Assembly: GCF_000826065.2 (NCBI RefSeq)
Contig: NZ_LN623541.1
Span: forward strand, 76,926 to 140,925
Reading direction: 5' to 3'
Source: Tessaracoccus massiliensis
GTDB taxonomy: Bacteria > Actinomycetota > Actinomycetes > Propionibacteriales > Propionibacteriaceae
Length of the DNA stretch: 64,000 nt
The notes beneath the pieces were generated by a model. It was not told where the DNA came from. It ran no database searches and saw nothing but the letters and a program-made list of their open reading frames with translations. This document shows, piece by piece, positions 39,544 to 53,815 of the stretch. The number at the start of each line of letters is the position of its first letter. Positions within the stretch are counted from its first letter, which is position 1. Both the position numbers and the translations under genes were made by a program.

Positions 39544-41175
39544 TCATTGGAGGTCGCGGCGGGCGAAGAGTGGCGCGCCGGCCACGAGGAGCGCGACGGT
39601 GGCGGCGAGCAGACTCGCCGGCTGCCACCACTCCAACCCGACCTCCAACGGCGGGCCGTACAGGTAGGCCCGGAACGGGGACCACCAACCCAGCGGCTCC
39701 TTGTGCGCGGCCATCAGCAGCGTGTAGCCGAAGTAGGTCACCACCGCCACGCCCACTGTGCCCCACACCGTGGCGGCCGGGCTCCCGGTGGCCGCCGACA
39801 GCAGCACCGCGAACGCGCCGAAGCACCAGCCGAGGCAGGCGAGCAGGAAGCAGGCCGCCCAGATGTTGGCGACGTCGACGTCGAGGCCGCCGAGCGCCAC
39901 CCCGCCCCAGAGACCCAGGAACAGGGCCACGCAGACGATGGCGACGTAGGCTCCGACGGTGGCCGCCGTCGTCCAGTAGACCCGGGCGCGGGAAATCGGG
40001 CGCGACAGCAGGCCGGAGAGCCGGCCGGCGCGCTCATCCCCCGCGATGCCGGCCGAGGCGGCTGCGGTGGCGACGAGGATCACCGCGATGGGACCCATCA
40101 TGCCCATGGTCTCGATGTGCAGGAATCCGGCGGCCACACTCATGTCGCCGCCCCCGAACATCGCCACCATCGATTCGGGGAAGCTGCCGGTGAACTGGGC
40201 GAGGTCGGCCTCCATCGAGGCATACAGCGGCCCCATCAGCAGGCCCATGAGCACCGCCATGACGACGGTGACCACCAGCAACAACGTCCGCTGGGCCGCG
40301 AACCGCAGCCCGAACAACGTCCTACCGCGGCCGGTGGCGGTGAGGAAGCGTCCGACGACGGGCAGGCCCCGCCATCGTTCCGTCAGCGCAGCGCCGCCCT
40401 GGTGGAGGCGCAGTTCGCGACGCAGGAAACCCGCGATGCCGACTGCAAGCAGCACGGCCGCGCCGCCGAGGAGCAGGGCCAGGTGGCCGCCGTCGATGCC
40501 GCCCACCAGGGGTTTCGTACCGTTGAACCAGGTCCACGGGATCCAGTCGGCCGACCCTTCCCGCCACATCGGCAGCAGGCCGGAGCCCAGCCAGCCCAGC
40601 ACCATCGTCGTTGCGCCGACGGCGGCGGCCAGCGCCTTACGCCCTGTGAGGGCCCCGACGGCGAACGCCAGGGCCGCATGGAAGAGCGCGTTGGCTCCCA
40701 GATGCGTCATGAGCGCCGCGAGGTGGGCCTCGCCGATGTCGATGCCCAGCACCGCAGGTGCCACGACTGCAATCACCCAGAGCACGAACGCCGCGCCCAC
40801 GATGAGCGCGACCATCGCGGCGGCCTTGCTCAGCGCGTAGCGGAGGCGCGGGATGGGCGCCGCGAGCGTGAGGTGCAAGGTGCGGTTGCCCTCCTCCCCG
40901 GCGATGACGTGGGCACCGATGGCGACACCCACTCCAACCAGCACCATCGCGCCGATCGCGGCCAGCATCTCGTTGTAGGCCAGGACGGAGGTGTCGGCGT
41001 CGGCGGGGATGCCCATCAGGTGTCGCACGGCCTCGGGGAGGGCGTCGTAGATGCTGAGGTCGATGTCCTGGTAGACGACCAGGCCGAGCACGAGCATGGC
41101 ACCGACGGCGGCGACGGCGACCGCGAGGACGCGCCAGCCGTCGAGCATCCCCCTGCGAAGGACGGCGACGCTCAT
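39544..41175 (-). CDS. ABC-2-type exporter permease
   Basis: A 543-residue membrane protein with about twelve hydrophobic helices in two similar halves, each preceded by a soluble stretch. The second half starts near RTLFGLRFAAQRTLLLVVTV. Size and duplicated layout resemble the COG3559-type exporters annotated for polyketide antibiotics, although substrate cannot be deduced. It overlaps the ATPase gene by 4 bp and ends the TetR-ATPase-permease operon. A likely role is efflux of a toxic or lipophilic compound under TetR control. Confidence 0.85.
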   Translation of the reverse strand: MSVAVLRRGMLDGWRVLAVAVAAVGAMLVLGLVVYQDIDLSIYDALPEAVRHLMGIPADADTSVLAYNEMLAAIGAMVLVGVGVAIGAHVIAGEEGNRTLHLTLAAPIPRLRYALSKAAAMVALIVGAAFVLWVIAVVAPAVLGIDIGEAHLAALMTHLGANALFHAALAFAVGALTGRKALAAAVGATTMVLGWLGSGLLPMWREGSADWIPWTWFNGTKPLVGGIDGGHLALLLGGAAVLLAVGIAGFLRRELRLHQGGAALTERWRGLPVVGRFLTATGRGRTLFGLRFAAQRTLLLVVTVVMAVLMGLLMGPLYASMEADLAQFTGSFPESMVAMFGGGDMSVAAGFLHIETMGMMGPIAVILVATAAASAGIAGDERAGRLSGLLSRPISRARVYWTTAATVGAYVAIVCVALFLGLWGGVALGGLDVDVANIWAACFLLACLGWCFGAFAVLLSAATGSPAATVWGTVGVAVVTYFGYTLLMAAHKEPLGWWSPFRAYLYGPPLEVGLEWWQPASLLAATVALLVAGAPLFARRDLQ

Positions 41176-42056
41176 GTCTGATCCTTGTAGTAGGTGAGGA
41201 AGATGTCCTCGAGATCGGCCTCCTGGGTGTGGATGTCACGCAGGCGGACCTTCGCGCTGACCGCGGCGAGGAGGTCTTCCATCTCGCCGTCGAAATCGAG
41301 AACGACGCGGCCGGGGTGGAGTTCGACGTCGCGGATGCCGTCGAGGCCCTCTATGTCGGTGCCGTGGAGGGCGCCGTCGAAGTCGATCTCGATGCGGCGC
41401 ATCTTCTTGCGGCGCAGCCCCGTCACAGTCTCGACGGCGATGAGATGGCCCTTGCGGATGATGCCGACCCGGTCGGCGACGCGCTCGACCTCGGAGAGGG
41501 TGTGGCTGGAGAGGAATACCGAGCGGCCGTCGTCGGCGACCTCGCGCATCATGGCCCAGAACTCGTGCTGGACGAGCGGGTCGAGGCCCGAGTTGGGCTC
41601 GTCGAGGATGAGCAGATCGGGCTTGTGCATGAAGGCGGCGATGAGGCCGACCTTCTGGCGGTTGCCGCTGGAGAGTTCGCCGACGCGCTTGTCGAGGACG
41701 GCGTCGAGGCGCCGGGCGAGCCGATCCACGTAGCCCCAGTCGACGTCGCCGTGGAGGGTGGCGAAGAACTTGAGGGTGTCGCGGCCGGTCATGGCGGGCC
41801 ACAGCGCCAGGTCGGCAGGCAGATAGCCGAGCCGACGACGGTGCCCCACCTCGCGGGGCGGCGCGCCGAGCACCGTGGCTGAGCCCGACGTCGGGTTGAG
41901 CTCCCCCATCAACACGCGGATGGTGGTGGACTTGCCCGCCCCGTTGGGGCCGAGGAAGCCGAAGACCTCACCGGGCTGGACGTCGAGGTCGAGGTCGACC
42001 AGCGCGGGGAAGGATCCGTAGTGCTTGGTGAGGCCACGGGCCTGGATGGGGATCAT
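41172..42056 (-). CDS. ABC exporter ATP-binding protein
   Basis: A 294-residue single-NBD ATPase. Walker A is GPNGAGKSTTIRVLMG (about 37-52). The signature region reads VGELSSGNRQKVGLIAAF, a variant LSSGN in place of LSGGQ. Walker B is LLILDEPNSGLDP, and the switch His is in VFLSSHTLSEVERV. The C-terminal 80 residues are a DUF4162-like accessory domain typical of ABC-2 exporters. It is coupled by 4-bp overlaps to both the TetR gene and the permease gene. Confidence 0.93.
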   Translation of the reverse strand: MIPIQARGLTKHYGSFPALVDLDLDVQPGEVFGFLGPNGAGKSTTIRVLMGELNPTSGSATVLGAPPREVGHRRRLGYLPADLALWPAMTGRDTLKFFATLHGDVDWGYVDRLARRLDAVLDKRVGELSSGNRQKVGLIAAFMHKPDLLILDEPNSGLDPLVQHEFWAMMREVADDGRSVFLSSHTLSEVERVADRVGIIRKGHLIAVETVTGLRRKKMRRIEIDFDGALHGTDIEGLDGIRDVELHPGRVVLDFDGEMEDLLAAVSAKVRLRDIHTQEADLEDIFLTYYKDQT

Positions 42057-42694
42057 GCGTCCTCCTCGGACAGTTGATCGATGGCGGAGGCGTACTGGTC
42101 ACGAAGCGATGGCTCGATGAGGCCGGAGAAGATCTCCATCTGCACGCGCAGGTAGCGGGCAAAGCCGGGCTCGGCGGAGAGGTTGGTGCTGCGGATGTCG
42201 AGGTCGAAGTGCCGCTGGAGATGCTGGTGCAGGCTCAGCGAGCCCAGCGCGTACAGCGTCAGCATCGCGGCGCGCGCACGCTCGTCGTCGCTGGGCGACA
42301 TCATGCCGGCGTCGACGCTGGCGCGGATGTAGCCCTCCGCATCTGTGATCATCACATCGACGAGCCTGTTGATCCCTTCCGCGTCGTCGCCCAACCGCAT
42401 CGCGAGATAGCCCATGATGTGGCCGGACCCGGTGGCGCGGACTGCGCCCAGCGCGTCAAGGCCGGCCCCCTGCGCGACAGCCTCCGCCTTCCGGCTGCGC
42501 ACCAACTCCGCCACGTGCAGGTCGCAGGCCGCCAGCAGCTCCCCCATGGAGCCGAAGTGGTGCCGGATGAGGCCCAGCGACACCCCTGCCCGCTCTGCCA
42601 CGGCGCGGGCGGTGGCCGCCTTGGTGCCGGACTCTGCGACGAGCTCGATGCACGCGTCGCGCAGCTTGGCGGAGGTGGTCCTGTCGTCACTCAT
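42053..42694 (-). CDS. TetR-family repressor of the exporter operon
   Basis: A 213-residue regulator. The N-terminal HTH (about 5-50: TTSAKLRDACIELVAESGTK, AVAERAGVSLGLIRHHFGSM) matches TetR DNA-binding domains, and the C-terminal helical part binds an unknown ligand. I prefer the ATG at 42694, because the near-perfect operator palindrome at 42697-42726 would otherwise lie inside the coding sequence from the GTG at 42721. The gene heads the operon with the ABC exporter, so loss of ligand-free repression would induce efflux. Confidence 0.88.
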   Translation of the reverse strand: MSDDRTTSAKLRDACIELVAESGTKAATARAVAERAGVSLGLIRHHFGSMGELLAACDLHVAELVRSRKAEAVAQGAGLDALGAVRATGSGHIMGYLAMRLGDDAEGINRLVDVMITDAEGYIRASVDAGMMSPSDDERARAAMLTLYALGSLSLHQHLQRHFDLDIRSTNLSAEPGFARYLRVQMEIFSGLIEPSLRDQYASAIDQLSEEDA

Positions 42695-42696
42695 GA

Positions 42697-42726
42697 TACG
42701 AATGTATAGCTTCCTATACACTCGTA
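42697..42726. promoter_or_regulatory. TetR operator palindrome
   Basis: A 13-bp inverted repeat with one mismatch, TACGAATGTATAG and CTATACACTCGTA, around CTTC. It sits directly before the TetR start and 27 bp before the globin start. That is the expected site for autoregulation, and possibly for control of both directions. Confidence 0.75.
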
Positions 42727-42752
42727 CAACAGGAGGCTGTCACAATGGTCCC

Positions 42753-43133
42753 GTGACTGACAAGACCTTCTACGAGCGGGTGGGCGGGCACGCCACGTTC
42801 CACCAGTTGGTGCACGAGTTCTACAAGGGGGTAGCCGACGACGCGCCCCTGCGCGAGATGTATCCCGAGGAGGATCTGGGCCCGGCCGAAGACCGGCTGC
42901 GGATGTTCCTCGAGCAGTACTGGGGCGGGCCCAAGACGTACCAGGAGCAGCGCGGGCATCCGCGGTTACGGATGCGGCACCTCGAGTTCACGGTCACTCC
43001 CCTGCGGCGCGACAGGTGGGTGCATCACATGATGAACGCCTGCGACACCTTGGACCTGACGCCCGACGACGACGCGGCCTTGCGCGACTACCTCGTCCGC
43101 GCCGCTGCCTTCATGATCAATGCCCCTGGCTGA
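42753..43133 (+). CDS. glbO: Group II truncated haemoglobin
   Basis: A 126-residue globin of the trHbO class, handling oxygen or reactive nitrogen species. The conserved block FLEQYWGGPKTYQEQRGHPR and the proximal His in LRMRHLEF (about H76) are diagnostic. Tyr at the distal/CD1 region (EMYPEEDL) and Trp at G8 (RDRWVHHM) are also present. The GTG at 42753 starts TDKTFYERVGG. A strong AGGAGG (42731-42736) is better spaced for an out-of-frame ATG at 42745 that gives only three codons and overlaps this GTG. The gene is divergent from the TetR repressor. Confidence 0.9.
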   Translation: MTDKTFYERVGGHATFHQLVHEFYKGVADDAPLREMYPEEDLGPAEDRLRMFLEQYWGGPKTYQEQRGHPRLRMRHLEFTVTPLRRDRWVHHMMNACDTLDLTPDDDAALRDYLVRAAAFMINAPG

Positions 43134-43178
43134 TCGTGCAGGACACGAAGGGGGGCCACGCCCCGCCGCTGGAAACTA

Positions 43179-43595
43179 TCAGCCTTCCTCGATAAAGGTG
43201 ATCCGAAGACCCGAATCGGGGTGATAGGTCCAACGCGCCTTGAGACCGTCTCCCCACTGGTCCTCTTGCTGCCCGTCGAGCGCCCGGGTGCTCTCAATGT
43301 GGTCACGAACGTGCTGCGGGGCTTCCGAGCTGTTCAGGATGCACGACACGTCATCGACTGTCACTGGACTGGCCCCGCCAACGTCGAGAGTCATGCTGCT
43401 GCCCTCGTCGGCCAGGCGCTCCTCCAGATTGCAGGAATCCGCCGCGTAGGCGAGCTGCGTCGGCACTCGGCCCTCTCCGGTGGAGTTGAGCAGACCGGAC
43501 TCGATGGCGTCCGCGCACACGGACAGCGAATCACGCCACTCGCACCCTCTCCACTTGTCCACAACGCCCCACGAACCCGAGACGTTCAGCGTCAC
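43179..43595 (-). CDS. Hypothetical protein, 138 residues
   Basis: No family recognised. The sequence is acidic and Ser/Asp-rich with four Cys at roughly 18, 26, 56 and 84, two of them in WRGCEWRDSLSVCADAIES. It has no signal peptide or helix as written, although the Cys pattern would suit an exported domain; the true start could lie upstream. It begins with GTG at 43595 and is convergent with the globin gene. Codon use looks like real coding but I cannot exclude a spurious frame. Confidence 0.5.
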   Translation of the reverse strand: MTLNVSGSWGVVDKWRGCEWRDSLSVCADAIESGLLNSTGEGRVPTQLAYAADSCNLEERLADEGSSMTLDVGGASPVTVDDVSCILNSSEAPQHVRDHIESTRALDGQQEDQWGDGLKARWTYHPDSGLRITFIEEG

Positions 43596-43708
43596 TGAGA
43601 CAGCCCTTCAACCTAGCAGTCGCTCAATCCGGCGATGTGGTCACCCCGGCGCTTGTCAAAGACACCTTCCGCAGCGCGCAAGGTCACACGCGCTGCCCAG
43701 ATGCCGCT

Positions 43709-44017
43709 TCAGTCCTGCTCTTCGGCGGCGATCTGCTCGTGGTGGCGGACGACCTCGCGGACGATGAACGTCAGGAACTTCTCCGCCAACTCCGGGTCGA
43801 GATCCGCCTCCGTCGCGAGGGCCCGCAGGCGGGAGATCTGCTCCGCCTCGCGGTTCGGGTCCGCCGGCGGGAGCCCTGCGCGGGCCTTCAGCAGCCCGAC
43901 GCGCTGGGTCACCTTGAACCGCTCGGCGAGGAGGTGGATCAGCATCGAATCCATGTTGTCGATGCTGCCGCGCATCCTCTTCAGTTCGGCGAGGGCCTCG
44001 TCGTGGGAGATCACCAT
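43709..44017 (-). CDS. Chorismate mutase (AroQ type)
   Basis: A 102-residue helical enzyme converting chorismate to prephenate. The AroQ pattern is visible: an N-terminal helix with ELKRMRGSIDNMDSMLIHLL containing the conserved Arg/Asp, then FKVTQRVGLLKARAGLPPAD with Lys, and DPNREAEQISRLRALA with the Arg/Glu of the active site. Start ATG 44017. It follows guaB3 after 2 bp and is probably on the same transcript. Alternative starts give a few more N-terminal residues only. Confidence 0.9.
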   Translation of the reverse strand: MVISHDEALAELKRMRGSIDNMDSMLIHLLAERFKVTQRVGLLKARAGLPPADPNREAEQISRLRALATEADLDPELAEKFLTFIVREVVRHHEQIAAEEQD

Positions 44018-44019
44018 GA

Positions 44020-45120
44020 TCAGAGCAGGATGAGGTCGATGCGCTGGAACGACTTGAGATCGGTGTAGCCGGTCAGCGCCATGGCCTTGCGGAGGCCGCC
44101 GGCCAGGTTCATGGTGCCGTCCGGGACGCGCGACGGGCCGAAGACGACCTCCTCGAGGGTGCCCACCTGATCGAAGAACGAGCGCTGGCCGCGGGGCAGC
44201 GACGCGTGCCAGGCCTCCGAGCCCCAGTGCCAGCCGCGGCCGGGGGCCTCGGTGGCGCGGGCAAGCGGGGATCCGACCATGACGGCGTCCGCGCCGCAGG
44301 CGATGGCCTTGGCGATGTCGCCGGAGCGGCCGACGGCGCCGTCGGCGATGATGTGCACGTAGCGGCCGCCGGACTCCTCCAGGTAGTCGCGGCGGGCCTC
44401 AGCCACGTCGGCCACGGCCGAGGCCATGGGCACCTGAATGCCCAGGACCGACGCGGTGGTGTGGGTCGCGCCGCCGCCGAAGCCGACGAGCACGCCTGCC
44501 GCACCGGAACGCATCAGGTGCAGCGCCGCGCGGTAGGTGGCCACGCCGCCCACGAGCACCGGGGTGTCGAAGCGGTAGATGAAGTCCTTCAGGTTGAGGG
44601 TGTCCTCGCCGCCGACGTGCTCGGCGGAGACGGTGGTGCCGCGGATCACGAAGAAGTCCATGCCGGCCTTCTCGATGACGGGCGCGAACTCCTGCGTCCG
44701 CGCAGGCGACAAGGAACCGGCCACCGGAACCCCCGAGTCGCGGATCTCGGCGAGGCGGTCGCGGATGAGCTCAGCCTTGACCGGCTCGGCGTAGACCTCC
44801 TGCAGCCGCTTGGTGGCGGTGACCTGATCCGACTCCTGCGTGATCAGGTCGTACTGCTGCTGCGGGTCCTCGTAGCGGGTCCAGAGGCCCTCGAGGTTCA
44901 GCACGCCCAGGCCGCCGAGTTCACCCATGCGGATGGCGGCCGCCGGCGACATCACCGAATCCATCGGGGCGGCCACGATGGGCACCTCGAAGCTGACGGC
45001 GTCGATCTTCCAGGAGAGGTCCACCTCCTCGTCGCCACGGGTGCGGCGGGTGGGGGCGATGGCCACGTCGTCGAAGCTGTAGGCGCGGGAGGCGCGCTTG
45101 GAACGCTCGAGCTCGTACAT
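44020..45120 (-). CDS. GuaB3-family IMP dehydrogenase-related protein
   Basis: A 366-residue TIM-barrel protein lacking the CBS pair of ordinary IMPDH. It starts with the FDDVAIAPTRRTRGDEEVDL signature, and IVAAPMDSVMSPAAAIRMGE matches the NAD/IMP-binding wall. In the active-site loop, where IMPDH has Gly-Ser-x-Cys-x-Thr, the sequence reads GGGATHTTASVLG and no Cys is visible. Standard IMPDH chemistry is therefore doubtful. Such proteins sit next to guaB in most actinobacteria. It lies 13 bp downstream of guaB and may modulate guanine nucleotide synthesis or act on another substrate. Confidence 0.88.
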   Translation of the reverse strand: MYELERSKRASRAYSFDDVAIAPTRRTRGDEEVDLSWKIDAVSFEVPIVAAPMDSVMSPAAAIRMGELGGLGVLNLEGLWTRYEDPQQQYDLITQESDQVTATKRLQEVYAEPVKAELIRDRLAEIRDSGVPVAGSLSPARTQEFAPVIEKAGMDFFVIRGTTVSAEHVGGEDTLNLKDFIYRFDTPVLVGGVATYRAALHLMRSGAAGVLVGFGGGATHTTASVLGIQVPMASAVADVAEARRDYLEESGGRYVHIIADGAVGRSGDIAKAIACGADAVMVGSPLARATEAPGRGWHWGSEAWHASLPRGQRSFFDQVGTLEEVVFGPSRVPDGTMNLAGGLRKAMALTGYTDLKSFQRIDLILL

Positions 45121-45133
45121 GGTGGAAAATCCT

Positions 45134-50347
<5,214 letters not shown>

Positions 50348-50410
50348 GAAAAAAACCTAGCGGGACCCAGCGACAATTTTCCGCGGGGTCACGATAGAGC
50401 CCGTGAAACA

Positions 50411-50442
50411 CGAGACCCCGCCGGAATCCCGGCGGGGTCTCG
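50411..50442 (-). terminator. Intrinsic terminator after groEL
   Basis: A perfect 14-bp stem, CGAGACCCCGCCGG with its complement, around AATC, located just after the groEL stop. Confidence 0.85.
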
Positions 50443-50460
50443 AGTCAGGGAATCAGCCGA

Positions 50461-52062
<1,602 letters not shown>

Positions 52063-52107
52063 TCAGGGCTGAAAAGGGCCTGCCCCCGTTGGCCACTGCC
52101 TGGGGGT

Positions 52108-52127
52108 AACGGGGGCTTGCCCCCGTT
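52108..52127 (-). terminator. Intercistronic hairpin between groES and groEL
   Basis: AACGGGGGC and GCCCCCGTT form a 9-bp stem around TT directly after the groES stop. With no clear U-tract it may be an mRNA processing or attenuation point and not a full terminator. Confidence 0.5.
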
Positions 52128-52129
52128 TG

Positions 52130-52426
52130 TTACTTGGAGACGACGGCGAGGATGTCGCGGGCGTTGAGCAGCAGGTACTCGTGCCCGTCGTACTTGACCT
52201 CGGTGCCGCCGTACTTGGAGAAGATGACGACGTCACCCTCGGCGACGTCGAGCGGAACGCGGTTGCCCTTGTCGTCGATACGGCCGGGGCCGGTGGCGAT
52301 GACCTTGCCCTCCTGCGGCTTCTCCTTGGCGGTGTCGGGGATGTAGAGGCCCGACTGGGTCTGCTGGGTGGCCTCGAGGGGCTCGATGAGGATGCGGTCC
52401 TCGAGAGGCTTGATCGTGGTTGCCAC
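52130..52426 (-). CDS. groES: 10-kDa co-chaperonin GroES
   Basis: A 98-residue co-chaperonin capping the GroEL ring. The family start [20 protein letters not shown] is intact, and the mobile loop [16 protein letters not shown] and the roof region [17 protein letters not shown] are present. The GTG at 52426 is chosen because AAAGG lies about 8 bp upstream and the protein then begins exactly like its relatives; a start three codons upstream is possible. It is the first gene of the HrcA/CIRCE-regulated groESL operon. Confidence 0.95.
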   Translation of the reverse strand: MATTIKPLEDRILIEPLEATQQTQSGLYIPDTAKEKPQEGKVIATGPGRIDDKGNRVPLDVAEGDVVIFSKYGGTEVKYDGHEYLLLNARDILAVVSK

Positions 52427-52517
52427 GTCAAACACCTTTCTCTGTGATCCGGCCGGGTGGGCCGGCTGAAATGCTTACCTGTTGGGCCTGGGCGTCGTCG
52501 CGGGTGCCGCCTAGGCG

Positions 52518-52544
52518 TTAGCACCCGACGTGGTCGAGTGCCAG
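52518..52544. promoter_or_regulatory. Second CIRCE element (degenerate)
   Basis: TTAGCACCC, nine bases, GAGTGCCAG: a degenerate match to TTAGCACTC-N9-GAGTGCTAA, about 20 bp from the perfect-half copy. It lies downstream of the predicted promoter on the minus strand and would let HrcA block elongation. Confidence 0.7.
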
Positions 52545-52549
52545 ACACA

Positions 52550-52578
52550 AAGCTATCGCGGGTTTAGCACTCAATCAA
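52550..52578 (-). promoter_or_regulatory. Housekeeping-type promoter of groESL
   Basis: On the minus strand TTGATT (52578-52573) and TAGCTT (52555-52550), exactly 17 bp apart. The -35 box lies inside the first CIRCE element, so HrcA binding would occlude it directly. Confidence 0.65.
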
Positions 52579-52590
52579 GCCGAGTGCCAA
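52564..52590. promoter_or_regulatory. CIRCE element (HrcA operator) of groESL
   Basis: TTAGCACTC, nine bases, GAGTGCCAA: one mismatch to the CIRCE consensus. It overlaps the predicted -35 box. Confidence 0.85.
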
Positions 52591-52634
52591 AGACCCCCAC
52601 CGATACACCCCTCTCCCCACTGCAGGCCCCCTCC

Positions 52635-52714
52635 GTGAGCAATTGGATAGGGTCACGGCGCGACACGCCGGTAAAACCGCTCCCGATCGACGGTGACCCC
52701 ATCCAATTGCTCAC
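52635..52714 (+). repeat. 80-bp palindromic repeat, copy 1
   Basis: Arms GTGAGCAATTGGATAGGG and CCCCATCCAATTGCTCAC close a stem of about 22 bp with one mismatch. The asymmetric centre contains CGACACGCCG and AAAAC. It lies between the groES CIRCE region and the AbiEi/DUF559 gene. Confidence 0.85.
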
Positions 52715-52778
52715 GAGTTATCCACAGGCGGAGAATCGCCCCTTCCCTTACCCCTCCCTCCGAGACAGCATCGGATAC

Positions 52779-53642
52779 ATGAGTGGGCTGGCAGATTTCC
52801 TCCCCGACGGCGTGATGAGCTCACGCCTCGCACCCGAGCGCGCACGTTCGCTCAACTCCTACGCCTTCCGTGGGCAACTGGCTCGCGTGTTGCCAGGCGT
52901 CTACGCCCTGCCCGACGCGGCGTCGTCGCCGAATGGCAAGCTGCGGGCGATCGGCGCCTACGGACCGGACCTCGTGGTCACGAAACATGCCGCCGCCGCG
53001 CTCACCTGGTGGGAGGACCTGGACCTACCCGAGACCTGGCAACTCGCCTGCCCGCGCCCCATCGACCCCGGGTACGGCCTCGAGGTCGAACAACGCCTGA
53101 TCCCTGTGGAACTCACCACCAGGCTGGCGGGTGCCGCTCTGACCGTGCCCGAGCTGACTGTGCTCGACCTCATTCCAGAGTTCGATGACCAGGTGGTCTA
53201 TCAGGCCCTACGGCGCAAGAAGGTGACCATCGCAAGCCTGGAACGGGCGCTCCGCCTGACCCCGAAGCGTCGAGGAAACAGGCGCCGCCGCGAGATCCTC
53301 AAGGCATGCGCGAAGCAACCGTGGTCCTTCCTCGAGAAGGAGGGCCACCAGATCCTGCGCGCGCACGGCATTACAGGATGGCTGTCCAACCATCGCGTCA
53401 GCGTCAACGGCATCGTCTACTACATTGATGCGGCCTTCCAGCGGGAGAAGGTCGCCGTCGAGTTCGACGGTTTCGCCTTCCACTCGAGCGAGGATTCCTT
53501 CCACGGCGACCGCGACCGGGACACGGACCTGGCGAGCGTCGGCTGGCTTCCGGCGCACTTCACACAGAAGACCATCGGCCGACTGGGTGACGTGCTGCCC
53601 CGGATCCTCGCCGAGCGCCGCGCCCTGCTCGGCCTCGAGTAG
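52779..53642 (+). CDS. AbiEi-like/DUF559 (Vsr-type nuclease fold) protein
   Basis: A 287-residue protein of a family common in actinobacteria. The N-terminal half resembles AbiEi antitoxin-type winged domains (RGQLARVLPGVYALPDA). The C-terminal part (about 180-285) is a DUF559-type restriction-endonuclease-like fold. It carries Asp at about 217 (YYIDAAFQ) and the core VAVEFDGFAFH with E228/D230, then an Arg/Asp-rich DRDRDTDLASVGW. These are plausible nuclease residues, but activity is unproven. No AbiEii toxin is adjacent. The gene is bracketed by palindromic repeats in the same orientation. The ATG at 52779 gives the family-like N terminus; a longer frame starts within the repeat. Confidence 0.75.
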   Translation: MSGLADFLPDGVMSSRLAPERARSLNSYAFRGQLARVLPGVYALPDAASSPNGKLRAIGAYGPDLVVTKHAAAALTWWEDLDLPETWQLACPRPIDPGYGLEVEQRLIPVELTTRLAGAALTVPELTVLDLIPEFDDQVVYQALRRKKVTIASLERALRLTPKRRGNRRRREILKACAKQPWSFLEKEGHQILRAHGITGWLSNHRVSVNGIVYYIDAAFQREKVAVEFDGFAFHSSEDSFHGDRDRDTDLASVGWLPAHFTQKTIGRLGDVLPRILAERRALLGLE

Positions 53643-53661
53643 CCCTTGAGCCCGACGATCT

Positions 53662-53741
53662 GTGAGCAATTGGATGGGGTCACGCTCGCGACACGCCGAC
53701 AAAACACCTCCAATCGCCCGCGACCCCATCCAACTGCTCAC
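53662..53741 (+). repeat. 80-bp palindromic repeat, copy 2
   Basis: Same length and orientation as copy 1: GTGAGCAATTGGATGGGG and CCCCATCCAACTGCTCAC, centre ACACGCCGACAAAACAC. This is the most diverged copy. It lies between the DUF559 gene and bioB. Confidence 0.85.
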
Positions 53742-53781
53742 GGCGGAGACCGCAACCACGGCGTGGACTGTTAAGATCCGG

Positions 53782-53796
53782 TTGAACACTGTTCAA
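53782..53796. promoter_or_regulatory. BioQ-type operator upstream of bioB
   Basis: TTGAACACTGTTCAA is a perfect 6-3-6 palindrome, 19 bp before the bioB start. It closely matches the TGAAC-N3-GTTAC motif I recall for the actinobacterial biotin repressor BioQ. It sits just after a TAAGAT box (53772-53777) that could be the -10. No bioQ gene is in the window. Confidence 0.7.
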
Positions 53797-53815
53797 ATCT
53801 GGAGTGGGAGCCACC

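Noticed and set aside
52530-52778. N-terminal extension of the DUF559 protein through repeat copy 1
   Set aside because: The translated repeat (SNWIGSRRDTP…) appears in frames at all four copies in either orientation, so it is a property of the palindrome and not of a protein.
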